Below are positions 41,203-52,010 of a DNA stretch of 64,000 bases, one piece after another. The notes beneath the pieces were generated by a model. It was not told the DNA's origin, searched no databases, and saw only the letters and a program-made list of their open reading frames with translations. Both the position numbers and the translations under genes were made by a program. Numbering within the stretch: the stretch's first letter is position 1; the number at the start of each line of letters is the position of its first letter. Source of the DNA: Aradus depressus. Taxonomy: Eukaryota; Arthropoda; Insecta; Hemiptera; Aradidae. The stretch covers positions 10,332,249 through 10,396,248 of the forward strand of contig OY759223.1 of assembly GCA_963662175.1 (NCBI GenBank), given 5' to 3'.

Positions 41203-41278
41203 TTCAACTTTTATATTGTCTAATTTCACAAAAATATATACATAATGTTTACCGTTTTCGGGCTACGCCGTTCACTTT

Positions 41279-41377
41279 TGTCATGTCCACCAGAGTGACG
41301 AAAGAGCGCTCTAGTAGTAGGCGATATGACCTCGTAGTTAAAGCCCGGGCATGACTCATAAAACCTAACCTAACCAT
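41279..41377 (+). repeat. SINE-A 3' fragment, TTAGG-type tail
   Basis: GTCATGTCCACCAGAGTGACG to CATAAAACCTAACCTAACC. Confidence 0.85.
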
Positions 41378-41399
41378 AACTCCTGAAGAATGAAACGAG

Positions 41400-41640
41400 A
41401 AAAATAAGTAAGTTTTCGCTCTCCCACCAAAACTAATCGACAGTTTAGGCTATAAATCAATTCACTTCTGAATCCTCATACTAAATTTTTTTTCTATACA
41501 TTTACAGCTTTGAAACTCATTAGTATTTTTGAGTTGAGCCCCCTCCTCTGACCTCCAACAACTTCGGTCGATTTTCCTGAATATTAGTTGGTACCATCCT
41601 TACGGGGATTTGAATATAAATAAAATATTTCATGTCAATA
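41400..41640 (+). repeat. DR1 5' half
   Basis: AAGTTTTCGCTCTCCCACC, ATACTAAATTTTTTTTCTATAC and CGGTCGATTTTCCTGAATA segments. Confidence 0.72.
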
Positions 41641-42084
41641 TTTTTTTTGTGTTTTTTATTTATTTATTTTTTTTTTTTTTTCCAGTGAAAAATTAAAAAA
41701 TTTCGGCCGTTTATCATAAAACAAAAACAATTTTCAAAATATTTTACTAGAAATTGTACCATAGATAAAGTTTTGAAGGTACGACGATTATCCGATCCTA
41801 ATCTGTGACACAGTACCGACGGGATAATTACAGAACCGACACCAGAGACATCTGCCGGATGTGGGGAGAATTGTAATGTGATGGGATGGTGGGGGGGAGA
41901 GGGGGGGGGGGGGATTGAAATGTTATTATCGTAATTGCGGCCGCACCAATTGAATTAGTTCCGGACCGATTGTGGAAAAAAAAAAAAAAAGAAGATGGGA
42001 CAGAAAATCCGTGCATAGCCGTCAATTCGCCGCGAAATCTGAACTTTCGCTCACTCAGTATCTGTTGAATAGATGTGTTTTTAC

Positions 42085-42811
42085 TAGGGATGAGCATCGA
42101 AAGAAAAACATCGATGTTTACTATTGAATAATCATCGGAACCCCACCATCGATGGTGGTAAAACATCGCCCTTAAAACATCGATGTTAATGAGTACCTAC
42201 TCATTATACAAACAACACGGACAACAAGTAATTTTGTTTTTATTTATTAAAAGAGTATAATATTACAAAAATATGACAAGTATAATAATATATGACAAGT
42301 ACCACTACCATAATTTCTCCGGCACGGAATTTAAGGCTCACTGACAACAGAACAATGTGGAGGGGCATCTTTCTCAGCATTCTTTTTTTGCATTATATTA
42401 TAATGCTTACTATTCAGGTGGCCCATCAAATTTGAAGTGTTACCACTTGATTTAATAATTTTAGTGCAATGCCTGCACTTCGCACTCTTTCCATCAGCAA
42501 ACTTGTCATTATGAAGCCACACTTCACTTTTCCTAGACTTAGGCATAACAAATGCAAAGTGAAAATATTAATTAAAAAAATTGAAATAAACTAAAAATAA
42601 CACACAATATACACTTTAAAAACAACTCGCTTCTTTATTTATACATAGCACTCAAAGTCACAAATAAACGGTATGTTATGTACAAAGATTGTATTTGTAT
42701 TTGCAACGTCAAACATCGACAGCTGACCATCGATGGTCAAAAAACATCGACAATGTAACATCGATGGTAAAAACATCGAACATAGTTGCCTGCCATCGAT
42801 GCTCATCCCTA
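42085..42811. mobile_element. hAT-type DNA element, non-autonomous, keeps the BED end
   Basis: Terminal inverted repeats TAGGGATGAGCATCGA and TCGATGCTCATCCCTA, with an 8-base target duplication GTTTTTAC at 42077-42084 and 42812-42819, as hAT transposases make. Subterminal CATCGATG palindromes and AAAACATCG repeats are dense at both ends, likely transposase-binding sites. The 727-base body holds only the N-terminal BED zinc finger; the catalytic region is deleted. Confidence 0.95.
42331..42546 (-). CDS. BED zinc-finger remnant of a hAT transposase
   Basis: A 71-residue frame: MPKSRKSEVWLHNDKFADGK, then AKCRHCTKIIKSSGNTSNLM and GHLNSKH. The CxxC...H...H spacing (C24/C27 with H43/H48 approximately) and SGNTSNLMGHLNSKH are typical of BED fingers that bind transposon ends. 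It has its own ATG and ends about 20 residues after the finger, so it could be expressed as a DNA-binding-only peptide. No DDE catalytic residues or dimerisation domain remain. Confidence 0.85.
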   Translation of the reverse strand: MPKSRKSEVWLHNDKFADGKSAKCRHCTKIIKSSGNTSNLMGHLNSKHYNIMQKKNAEKDAPPHCSVVSEP

Positions 42812-42819
42812 GTTTTTAC

Positions 42820-42880
42820 TTCTTCCAAGTATACGAAGTATACGAGAAGTTATTGTAATCTGTCAGAAGTTGTTGAGTTG
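42820..42880 (-). repeat. DR1 3' hairpin end
   Basis: TTCTTCCAAGTATACGAAGTATAC, then GAGAAGTTATTGTAATCTG. The hAT element inserted at its edge. Confidence 0.65.
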
Positions 42881-42930
42881 TCAACGGAATATAATCCGCC
42901 TGATCCGAATAATGAAAAAAAAAGGTCATC

Positions 42931-43176
42931 GGTACTTCCCCAGTATAGCAATAATAATGTTATGGTACTTCCCCAGTATAGCAATAATAAAGTTATGGTA
43001 CTTCCCCAGTATAGCAATAATAAAGTTATGGTACTTCCCCAGTATAGCAATAATAAAGTTATGGTACTTCCCCAGTATAGCAATAATAAAGTTATGGTAC
43101 TTCCCCAGTATAGCAATAATAAAGTTATGGTACTTCCCCAGTATAGCAATAATAAAGTTATGGTACTTCCCCAGTA
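42931..43176 (+). repeat. 33-base minisatellite, seven units plus a partial
   Basis: Unit GGTACTTCCCCAGTATAGCA, then ATAATAAAGTTAT. Units 2-7 are identical; unit 1 differs by one base. Because 33 is divisible by three and the unit lacks stops in several frames, long frames run through it on both strands (for example an 11-residue VLPQYSNNKVM period). These are not genes. Confidence 0.97.
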
Positions 43177-43350
43177 CGAATTAATCAATTGCGTTTTCGC
43201 TTTCCCCCAAAAGCTAATTGACCGTTTGGGCTAAAACTCAATATTTGACTTACCTAGTGGCTTCTGATTAATATGACATCCCTATGGGGTTTTGAATTTA
43301 AATATAAAATTTCGTGTCGATACACATTATATCGGCTGTTATTAGGATTA
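43162..43350 (+). repeat. DR1 5' end joined to the minisatellite
   Basis: GGTACTTCCCCAGTACGAATT continues into the normal family start TAATCAATTGCGTTTTCGC and one module (ATAAAATTTCGTGTCG). Confidence 0.82.
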
Positions 43351-43354
43351 GCAA

Positions 43355-43577
43355 CCATTATCTCAGAGGGCGTAGAACAGAGGTAGAACCCGGCCGCGGT
43401 CGTTAGGTTTTTTTAACTGGCAAGTGAAAAAAACCTTGAGCCTGCCGTCCTTCGGATGGGATGTTAAGCTATGATCCCAAACCTGTGCGATGTCAGCTAC
43501 TCGTTAAAGACCACCACCCCAGGTAGGCAAAATTTCGGATTCCCAGAGTAAAGTCGGGCTCATATAATAACTAACCA
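43355..43577 (+). repeat. SINE-A relative, divergent head
   Basis: GGTAGAACCCGGCCGCGGTCG (B-box region), CCTGCCGTCCTTCGGATGGG and GTAAAGTCGGGCTCATATAAT, with a truncated tail. Confidence 0.72.
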
Positions 43578-43589
43578 TGATGCTAGTAG

Positions 43590-43860
43590 CTCCATATGTG
43601 TGTAAACTGGGCTTAAGCTCTGAGGGGGGGTACACATATTCAGTTTTTGTTCTGGAGACAGACCATATTTCAAACAGTTCTGCAGGCTGGAGATGACCAG
43701 AGCAGGTCTCCAGGGACGACCGACTTTTCTGCCCGCTGCTAATTGTCGATACCCTTGTCAAACCCTCGGCTCTACCTGACCTCCACAACTTAAACCACAC
43801 ACTATCCCTGTCCCATGTAGCAGTACTAGGAGTGTTCGCCACCAGAAATAAGTATTCAAT
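43590..43860. other. G+C-richer unidentified block
   Basis: Roughly balanced base composition unlike both flanks. A minus-strand frame includes TATWDRDSVWFKLWRSGRAE and SGHLQPAELFEIWSVSRTKT but no family is recognised. May be a decayed exon or element. Confidence 0.25.
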
Positions 43861-43940
43861 ACAACCACCTTAACCACTCATCCTTCAGCTATAGGGCATA
43901 TTATGTAATCGCTCAGATACAAAATATTTGAGAAAAAACA

Positions 43941-44540
43941 TTAAGGCGTAGTCAAGGTCCACGCTGTAGATTTTCCGTTAAAACGTCCGGATATTTGCTC
44001 GGCACTAGACTTTTTAGGTTTTTTAAATTCCTTTTGATGCGAGCTTTCCTCTGATTTGCGTTTTTTATAATTCCGCGCATATTTACGATTCATATGAGAC
44101 GACATCTTCAATTTTTTTGCAATTTTCAATTTAATACAGATTTTTACATATATTTCGGCAAATATTTTTATTGTTTCACTCTGAGTCTTAGTACTGCTCC
44201 TCAAGCTCTTTACAATGACACCCGAATCAACGTCCTATCTAAACGCACTATCACGCTACACTAATTTCTAATTTTACACAACGCTAATTCGCAAAAATCA
44301 TCCGCCGGCGCCCACACTAGCCCGATAACGTCACAGGCAAAACAAACACTACACAACAAACACGTACAGACATGCTCTATCCATAGTGATCGATTGAAAT
44401 CTGACGGTATTTTGTAACACAAGAAAGTTTGACCGGCTATCACTGTACTTAACGAGCGAATAGACGTTTTCACGTCAAAATACAAATTCGTGTTTAATTT
44501 AATTATTATAAATTTCCACAATATATCCATGTTTCTGAAG
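43941..44540 (-). other. possible 5' part of an unknown element: basic ORF with upstream leader
   Basis: A minus-strand frame starting at about 44105 gives MSSHMNRKYARNYKKRKSEE then HQKEFKKPKKSSAEQISGRF, a short strongly basic peptide like the N-terminus of some hAT (ZMYM-like) transposases. Upstream, 44220-44400 is G+C-richer with TGACGTTATC and GGCGCCGGCGG patches, as in a leader or promoter. No TIRs were found, so this is a weak suggestion. Confidence 0.25.
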
Positions 44541-44949
44541 AGTTATAATATTAGTACTACTGTCTATACTTTGTCTCTTTTTGACCGATTAGCAGCAAAA
44601 TTTCTTGTATCTTGAAATTTTTTCTACTATATAATAGAGCAATATATCATGTACATGTATTCATATCTGAAGTTTATTTAAATAGGTCGTTATGTTATGT
44701 ATCTGGATAAACTGTACATAATAAAACAATGAGTTAAATTGTAGTTGTGCAAAAGTCCTGAGATAAAGCAATAATTATATAAAGATAACTAGCCAAAGAA
44801 TTAACATAATTAACATTTTTCTGTAATGATTTTCTGTTATTACATAGTGTCCATGTCAATTAATAATCTTAATCCATTTTTTTTTATTTTGTTGCTAATT
44901 AGAACTAGATTTTTAATTTTCTTATGTAAAAAACAAAAGCGAGAACATT

Positions 44950-45440
44950 AAAGAACTTCTCCATTGATTCATCAATTACGTTTTTGCACTCACTCTAAAA
45001 CGCATTGATTATTTCGCTAAAAATTAATAGTTACTTCTGAATACTCATATTGAATTTTGTGTCGATACATTCATTACATTGGCAGTTATTAGGGTTTTTT
45101 TGAGCCCTCTCTTCTGAACTTTCCTTTCCCTTCAGCCGATTTTGCGGAAAAGTAATGGGTTTATGGGGTTTTGAATTTTAATACAAAATTTTATGTCGAT
45201 ACATTATAATGTATAAATACATCGGCAGTTATTAATGTTTTTGGTCAATACGGCAGTAAAACAATAGGTGTTGTCTTTATGGAGCTCTGAATATTATATA
45301 TTCTGAATGTGATACGTTATAGTGTTCAGTAAATTTCATTGATGGAATCAAGGGAGTCAAAAAACATAAAAATCCAGTGAAAACTCAATGTCAAATTTTT
45401 GACCAATTTACATAACTTCCCCTATACTTGGTATGGCTGG
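44950..45440 (+). repeat. DR1 copy, nearly full length
   Basis: From CATTGATTCATCAATTACG through three modules (ACATTGGCAGTTATTAGGG, ACATCGGCAGTTATTAATG) to TTTACATAACTTCCCC and TATACTTGGTATGGCTGG, the terminal hairpin. Confidence 0.85.
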
Positions 45441-45479
45441 TAAAGAATCAGAAGTGCATAGAATACAGAATAGTGTAAG

Positions 45480-45740
45480 CTTTGGTAGTATGCAGGTGAA
45501 GGGTGGAAAGGAATGCAGAGAGCGGCGCCGTTATCGACCAGGGGGGCAACGATGGGGCCTTCTAGTGGTCCCCCTGACAACGCGAACATGGCGCAGTTCT
45601 GCCTGTCTTAAAGGACTGAAGAAATATATCTGCGCAAACATGACGCGATTATCTATGCAAAATATAACGAGGCTTGGGGAATTCTCAAACCGCAGTCATC
45701 TACGTACCGGAAGAGACTGTCAGGAGAGCTGGTTTTAATG
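45480..45740. other. G+C-richer unidentified block
   Basis: GAGCGGCGCCGTTATCGACC and CTGACAACGCGAACATGGCG mark a patch unlike the flanks. The plus-strand frame through it begins in DR1 sequence. No family recognised on either strand. Confidence 0.25.
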
Positions 45741-45904
45741 AAGTTCTTTATGTATACTGGTCTTGACAGTTATGCGTTTTGAAGCAATCATATTCCTTGT
45801 ATCATCTGCCAGGGTAGTGTATAATACAACAATCCTTCCTATTCGAAGCCATCAAATGAACGGTAGATAAGCTGAGAGGATTCTGAACCATAAACAGAAT
45901 AGTT

Positions 45905-46000
45905 CAAACTTAATAGATCGATTAGATTTAGAGGGAGAGCGAAAACTTAATAGATAATTTTGTTCTGTGGAAGTACATTGTCGTTGATTCACCGAAATGT
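45905..46000 (-). repeat. DR1 5' end
   Basis: GAGGGAGAGCGAAAACTTAA, TTTGTTCTGTGGAAGTACATTG and TCGTTGATTCACCG. Confidence 0.75.
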
Positions 46001-46611
46001 TTTCTTCCTTTCCCTTTGAGCGCAGGAATGAATGAGGAGCAAGATGAGACCGAAAATTACTTAATGGACGACAGAATTTTATTTAAGTCCGAAGAAATTT
46101 TTTTAAATTATTTTAAATATATTTAAGATTTTTTCTTTAAAGCAAATCGCAAAATACTGTTTTATTACAGAGGCATTTAATGAACTGCCGGCATATTGTG
46201 ACATTACATTAAACGCCTAGGCTTTTCATGAAACTTTATGTTCTATATAATCTGACTCGTTAAACCATGTAACACTTGTAGAGGTTATAGAGGTTAAAAG
46301 CTATTTTTTTTATCTAACTTCAGTGTTAATTCCAAAGCTAAAATAGTTGAACAAATTGTGTTACGCGATAAATAAAGTTGAAGAGCTATTTTTCAATCTA
46401 TATAATACATATTACACCTCAAAACCAAACAAACCTCCGTATTCAATAGAACTAAGAAAGGTACCTATGAGCTCTTATTTCAAATATTTTCTTATTTTAT
46501 TTGTACTAAAAAACATATTATAAACATGAATAAATACCTTCTACAGTTGTAAAGCACTTTAAAATCCTAACTGAAATAGGCCGAGAAATAATTAATTAAC
46601 ACCATTTTCAC
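46001..46611. other. unassigned AT-rich stretch
   Basis: No gene, repeat family member or structured motif recognised. Confidence 0.45.
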
Positions 46612-46815
46612 GTCACCAGCTATACGAAGTATAGAAGAAGTTATGTAATCGGTTTGATACTCGATGTTAAGTTTTCACAGACGAATTAGAGGAGGCCTAA
46701 GTCCCAAACACTTAATAATTTTCAGATAAATTGACGAGGAGGAAAAGAGTTTAGTTTTTTTTAGTTTAATAATTTATTATTAATTCGAGATGGGGAAGTA
46801 CATTGACCGTGATTG
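46612..46815 (-). repeat. DR1 copy with most of the middle deleted
   Basis: 3' hairpin CCAGCTATACGAAGTATAG and the 5' end GATGGGGAAGTACATTGACCG are only 200 bases apart, with a reduced module between. Confidence 0.75.
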
Positions 46816-46904
46816 CTGTGTGTGTGTTATTAATGACGGGCTATCTACAGGCAGGCCAGGCCATCTCATTTTATAACTCCTTGTGTAGCCAACAGGAATA
46901 TGAA

Positions 46905-47005
46905 TTATATGTTAACATTAATGCCAATGCCAGGATTCGAACCCTGGTCCGTTGGCTCCAAAGACAAGGTCGTTATCCTGGTTCCCCCACTAACAGCTAT
47001 TGAAA
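46905..47005 (-). repeat. tRNA-like sequence, possible third SINE head
   Basis: Minus strand: ACCAGGATAACGACCTTGTC then GACCAGGGTTCGAATCCTGGC, a good B box with paired T-stem. The A box is poor and there is no acceptor stem, so a SINE head or tRNA pseudogene is likelier than a tRNA gene. Confidence 0.45.
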
Positions 47006-47155
47006 CTAACGAGATGGAAAGTCAATAATCAAATAAACAGTTCATTGAAGCCAAGTTCCGGAACTTAGGACAGCTTATTTAGTTACGGAATAAGAAGACC
47101 GATCATAATATTAACTAAATAATATTAGATATTATTTAACGAACAATAATTATAG

Positions 47156-47482
47156 GTTAGGTTAGGTTTTATGACTCATGCCCGGGCTTTAACTACTAGG
47201 TCATATCGCCTACTACCAGAGCGCTCTTTCACTCTGGTGGACATGAGCCCGACTCTACTGTTGGAGTCTAAAATTTTGCCTACACTAAATTTTTATTCAC
47301 CTAGGGTAGGGGTCTTCAACGAGTATCCGGCATCTTACAGGCTCGGGACCATCGCTTAACGTCCCATCCAAAGGACGGCGTGCTTAACTTTATTTTACCT
47401 CCCAGATAAAATAAACTAAGAGCCTCGGTCGGGTTTCGAACCCACGACCTTGAGCTCAGAAGGCAAGCACGCATACCACATA
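47156..47482 (-). repeat. SINE-A copy, TTAGG tail, A box cut
   Basis: Tail TAGGTTAGGTTAGGTTTTATG at the left; the B box GGTTCGAAACCCGACCG is present. The right end stops at GGTATGCGTGC, removing the first bases of the head. Confidence 0.9.
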
Positions 47483-47652
47483 GCCGTGCTTGAATGGTTT
47501 CGACTTGTTCGAACCAAAAAAATTCCTAGGTCCGGTCGTATGATCCAAGCAAAAGCTACAGAGACAGCCCAGGAATTAGGAGACAAGAACTATTTTTATC
47601 AATCACTCTAATCCAAAAGAAACAACATTAGTCTTTTAACTGGGTTCTAGGG

Positions 47653-48015
47653 GGCTATGGTGGCCGTGCGGGCTAGAGCGTAGGGCTTTGGTGGCATGGT
47701 CTCACCATGGTTTGCGGGTTCGAATCCCGTCCGGGAGTGAGTTTTATTTCGTAGATAGAACTCCCTCCCGGGTCCATGGTGGCCATGCGGGCTAGAGCGT
47801 AGGGCTTTGGTCGCATGGTCTCACCATGGTTTGCAGGTTTGAATCCCGTCCGGGAGTGAGTTTTATTTCGTAGATAGAACTCCCTCCCGGGTCCATGGTG
47901 GCCATGCGGGCTAGAGCGTAGGGCTTTGGTCGCATGGTCTCACCATGGTTTGCAGGTTTGAATCCCGTCCGGGAGTGAGTTTTATTTCATAGATAGAACT
48001 CCCTCCAGGGGCCAT
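47653..48015 (+). repeat. SINE-B heads, three in tandem
   Basis: Three units with a 119-base period (starting near 47659, 47778 and 47897). Each has GGCCATGCGGGCTAGAGCG (A-box region) and a GGTTCGAATCCCGTCCGGG-type B box; units 2 and 3 share GCAGGTTTGAATCCC. Only the third continues into the SINE-B body. Confidence 0.9.
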
Positions 48016-48678
48016 GGATGTCGTAAAGAATTAGATAACACAGTGATATGGCTAATATGCATCGCACATAAAGCCAAAAAAAAATTTTTATTCAGATTCT
48101 TGAAGTTATTTTATCACTTCTCTATTAATTATAAAAAAACAAAAAACATCCATTTTAATTACTTCTTTTGGTTAGTTAGTTATTAGTTATTATGACTCAT
48201 GCCCTAGCTTTAACGACGAGGTTCAGCAGAGCGCTCTTTCGTCACTCGGGTGGACATGAGCTCGACTCTACTATGGGAGTCCTAAATTATGCATACCCTA
48301 AATTTTTATTCACCTAGGGTAGGGGTCTTTAACGAGTACCTGACATCGTACAGGCTCGGGACCATCGCTTAGCGTCCCATCCGAAGGACGGCGTGCTCAA
48401 GTTTATTTTACCTCCCAGATAAAATGAACTTATAATCTTTTGGTTAGAAACTTGTCCCGTTAACACATCTCCATGGTGATATGTTGTTAACATCACAATA
48501 TATTCATTACATTGGCAGTTATTAGAGGTTTTGAGTTCATCCCCCCTTCTGATCCTCCCTTCGAGTTAGTTTCAGGGTGGAATTGTACTCTAGACTCCCT
48601 CGAGAGATAGGGGTACTGCACCCTCTTCAACTTTACTTCTACGGTACTATTACATGACTTTACCTCTAAGTACTTATT
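48001..48678. repeat. 678-base duplicated block, copy 2
   Basis: Partner of 30777-31454, same orientation, 17,224 bases away. The left side continues into SINE-B in both copies, but here with three head units and lower identity. Confidence 0.95.
48179..48431 (-). repeat. SINE-A copy within duplicated block, copy 2
   Basis: Same truncation and the same internal GTTCAGCAGAGCGC deletion as the copy at 30955-31207. Confidence 0.9.
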
Positions 48679-48977
48679 TATTTTCGAGTTTAATTTCGTA
48701 GATACCTAGATAACAAAAACTGTGTTCTAGAAGTTGTAGAAGTGATAACTTGATCTAAAACAATCTTTTAGAAGAATAACAACATTAAAATAATTTTTAA
48801 AAACTTCAAGAAAACTACTTTCGAACACAATACAAACGAAACATGTTATTTTAATGAAAATTAACAGATGCTCATATAACTAAACTCAATACATCATGCA
48901 ACCATGAGTGTGAGTGTCTCGGATATTGTCAGAGAGATAGGCCTTCCTGGGCAGCTTTCCATGACATTTTAATTTTT

Positions 48978-49210
48978 CAGCTATACGACGTATAGGGGAA
49001 GTTATATAATCGGTCAAAAATTTTATGACTTTTCACCGAAATTTTTGTTTTCCGACCGTGGAAACAATTTTCAATCAACTCGGTCAAAGGTAGGGGGGGC
49101 TTTAGAGAGGAAAGTCCCCCAATAAGGATCTATATTTTAATTAATTCTGTATATTCGACGTGAGGAAGAGCAAAAACGTATTTAATTCGCACTGGGGAAG
49201 TACATTGTTT
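48978..49210 (-). repeat. DR1 copy, shortened
   Basis: Hairpin CAGCTATACGACGTATAGGGG, then GAAGTTATATAATCGGTC, a fused module, and the 5' end ATTCGCACTGGGGAAGTACATTG. Confidence 0.8.
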
Positions 49211-49616
49211 TTTTCATAACTTGAGGATCAAAATGAAATGTGTATGTGTGTAATCTCTTTTCTGAAGTGCAGCTCCATAATGACCTTCATACTTTGTCAA
49301 CAACACGCTATTCGACAATTAGTACATTTCACCGCTAAACACGAAAGTCACATGATCCCAGAGATATATTAAACATGTAATTTACACACTGATATCATAA
49401 AGACCCCGATGCTTAAAGAGAATTTGAACCGTGAAAAATTCACTACCAGGTGAATTTCTAGAGACAATAGCTATAACATTAATGTCCATTAGAAACTAGT
49501 CGTGATTAAGGATACCAGTAAGAAAGAATAACTTCGAATATACTGTGATGTAAAAAAAATACACACATTTAAATTATTAATATTAAAAAATTAATTATAT
49601 TTATTTTTCTATAAAG
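49211..49616. other. unassigned stretch
   Basis: No recognised feature; ordinary composition for this window. Confidence 0.4.
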
Positions 49617-49902
49617 AGGGCGCCGGTAGCTCAGTGGTATGCGTGCTTGACTTCAAGATCGTGGGTTCGAAACCCGACCGAGGCCCTTAATAAACTTAAG
49701 CATGCCGTCCTTCGGATGGGACGTTAAGCGATGATCCCGAGTCCGTACGATGTCAGGTACTCATTAAAGACCCCTATCCTAAGTGAATAAAAATTTAGGG
49801 TAGGCAAAATTTAGGACTCCCACAGTAGAGTCGGGCTCATGTCCACCAGAGTGACGAAAGAGCGCTCTGGTAGTAGGCGATATGACGTCGTAGTTAAACC
49901 TA
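49617..49902 (+). repeat. SINE-A copy, full head
   Basis: GGGCGCCGGTAGCTCAGTGG and GGTTCGAAACCCGACCGAGG intact, body nearly complete. The tail is cut after GTCGTAGTTAAACC. Best-preserved body region in plus orientation (CCCACAGTAGAGTCGGGCTC). Confidence 0.93.
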
Positions 49903-50504
49903 AAGTATATAAAAATTATTTTGAAATGAAACTTTAAAATAAATAGTATCTATTGTATTTAATAATATTATGAATTTTATATTCATTTATTTTCAATATA
50001 ATTTTATTATTAGCATTATTATTATTCACCTCAGGAAATAAATATTATTATCATTCTATGATCTACAGAGTCCTGTAAAAACAAATATCAACATAAAGTT
50101 AAGAAATATGTTGAAAAAATTAAAATAATCTAGTTAATTGTGAAGAATATGAATCCAGTTCTTTGGTTAGACTATGATAAAGGAGTTATGTACACAGTGA
50201 TCATGTGGAGTAACAGTTAGTGACAAATGGTGACTGGAGAAGAGGGCCAAGATTGATGTGGCGACTTAATAGGTGAAACCTTGTTAGTCACTGATCACAG
50301 TCACAGGATCACTAATAGTCACAGCTCACTAATCACCGCTTTAGGGGTCACTCAACCCACATCACTGCTACTCAGGACCATTCTTTTCTGCTGCCTTAGG
50401 TAAATCTACAAATCCCTCTCGCAGCTAAAAATTTGTGATTTATAAGTGAAAAAATATTTGAACAATATTGTGATTAACAAAATACTCTAAATGGGCTTAT
50501 GGAA

Positions 50505-51040
50505 TCCAGAAAGTGTTTTTATTAAACAATTGTTGTAATGTATAAAAATGACGTATCGCCAATTTCGGGCATTATCAAACTTATAAACTATTATGGTCAA
50601 TTCTCAAAATACATAATCAATCCAAAACTCATTATTTTCGTCAGAAATACATTAAAAAACAATTTTTGTCCTTGAAAAACTTTCGGATGGTCCCGAGCCT
50701 GTGCGATGTCAGGTACATGTTAAAGAATCCTATCCTAGATAAATAAAAATTTAGGGTAGACAAAATTTAGGACTCCCATAGAAGGAGTTGGGCTCATGTC
50801 CACCAGAGTGACGAAAAAGTGCTCTGGTAGTAGGCGATATGACCCGAGCATGAATCATAATATTATTGCGAAATGATTGGTAAATTGTGGATTTGTATAA
50901 AGAAAAAAATTATTGTTGACAAAAATAATGCATTTTGGATTGATAATGTGATCTGAATTAACCATAATTGTTTAAGTTTAATAATGCCCGAAATGGCCAA
51001 GTCGTTATTTATAACAACTTTTTAATAAAAAAAACTTTCT
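50505..51040. repeat. fold-back repeat FB4 holding a SINE fragment
   Basis: Left arm 50505-50640 (ACGTATCGCCAATTTCGGGC, ATTATCAAACTTATAAAC) matches the right arm 50925-51040 (GTTTAATAATGCCCGAAATG) in inverse. The SINE-A fragment at 50687-50865 lies between. TTGATAATGCCCGAAATTGGC is loosely like the other fold-back cores. Confidence 0.75.
50687..50865 (+). repeat. SINE-A fragment without head
   Basis: CGGATGGTCCCGAGCCTGTG to CCGAGCATGAATCATAAT, with a deletion before the tail. Confidence 0.82.
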
Positions 51041-51365
51041 GGAAACTATAAGGCCGAATAATGTGTTTTGTTATTAAAAAAACTGCCTTTTTGCCGCACT
51101 ACAAAATTCGCCAGGCAAAACATCTGCCTACCTCCCTTCCCCCAATAACTATTACTTTTAATAACTGTTATTTGTATCGTCTCAGAAGTAAACAACACTA
51201 TATCACAATTACCATATTTTTCAGGAAAGCCTTAAGGTCTGTCTCTCTTACATTGTTCATATTTATAGTTTTTTCTTTGAACAATATTTCAGTATCTTTT
51301 TTAAAAATAAAATTAGTCTAAATAAGTGAAAAAAGATATTTCTTCAGTAATTTATTCAAAAAAAA
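51041..51365. other. unassigned stretch
   Basis: A plus-strand frame 51061-51321 has no recognised similarity and a hydrophobic, T-driven composition. No repeat seen. Confidence 0.35.
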
Positions 51366-51492
51366 CGTTCGCGGGTTCGAAACCCAACCGAGGCTCTTAG
51401 TTCCCTGTTCATCAGAGCGACGAAAAAGCGCTATGTTAGTAGGCAATATGACCTCGAAGTTAAAGCCCGGGCATGAGTCACAATAACTAATT
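51366..51492 (+). repeat. SINE-A copy, large internal deletion
   Basis: B box GGGTTCGAAACCCAACCGAGG joins directly to TTCATCAGAGCGACGAAAAAG and the GAGTCACAATAACTAA tail. Confidence 0.85.
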
Positions 51493-51919
51493 AGTATCAC
51501 TTTAAAATCTTCTTTGAATGCGATTTGACTTAGTTGAATACCTCAGGGAAGAGCCCAAAATATAGAACAATTTATGTAAATATATATATACTTTCGGTAA
51601 AAATTTTATATAGTGCAGTTTAGCCTCTGAGGTACAGAGATGAGTTAATTTCACTGCGAGTACTCGCTGGGGTCTGAAGTTCAGCATATTCTAGCAAATT
51701 TAATTTGTATGGCTGCAGCACACAATAGCCGTCAAGTGCTTTTCGACCCTTCTCAAGTGCTCAACTCAAGTAGGCCACTTTTTTTTTTTTTATCAAGTGG
51801 TGCTCAAGCCCTCTTCAGTGTGTAAACAGAAACCTGAGTTTCGAGTGTTCCAGATAAGAGGATTATCACCAGGTAGACAGGAGGGGACCGATGCGAGCTA
51901 TAACAAGCATATATGGACA

Positions 51920-52010
51920 TCCAGTTGACTGAGTGGTTAGAGTGGCTACTAACGGGAGAATTAGGGGTTGAAGTACCAATGGAAAAAATATATATACAGC
52001 GGGATGGATA
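51920..52010 (+). repeat. tRNA-like sequence
   Basis: GTTGACTGAGTGGTTAGAGTGG resembles the A box and D-loop of serine/leucine tRNAs, and GGGGTTGAAGTACC a weak B box. No acceptor pairing. A SINE head or pseudogene is possible. Confidence 0.35.

Noticed and set aside
42689..43234. 181-residue and 112-residue repeat proteins on opposite strands
   Set aside because: Produced by a 33-base minisatellite whose unit lacks stop codons in several frames.
43504..43842. 112-residue minus-strand protein
   Set aside because: Its C-terminal part is SINE sequence in the wrong sense; the remaining block is listed only as unidentified.
45433..45738. 101-residue plus-strand protein
   Set aside because: The start lies in a DR1 hairpin end and no domain is recognisable.
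47653..48015. Three tandem tRNA genes
   Set aside because: No acceptor stem or anticodon arm can be folded convincingly, and the third unit runs into SINE-B body.
48902..48960. Possible direct-repeat array resembling CRISPR in this or other tandem regions
   Set aside because: No regular repeat-spacer pattern with unique spacers exists; the DNA is eukaryotic.
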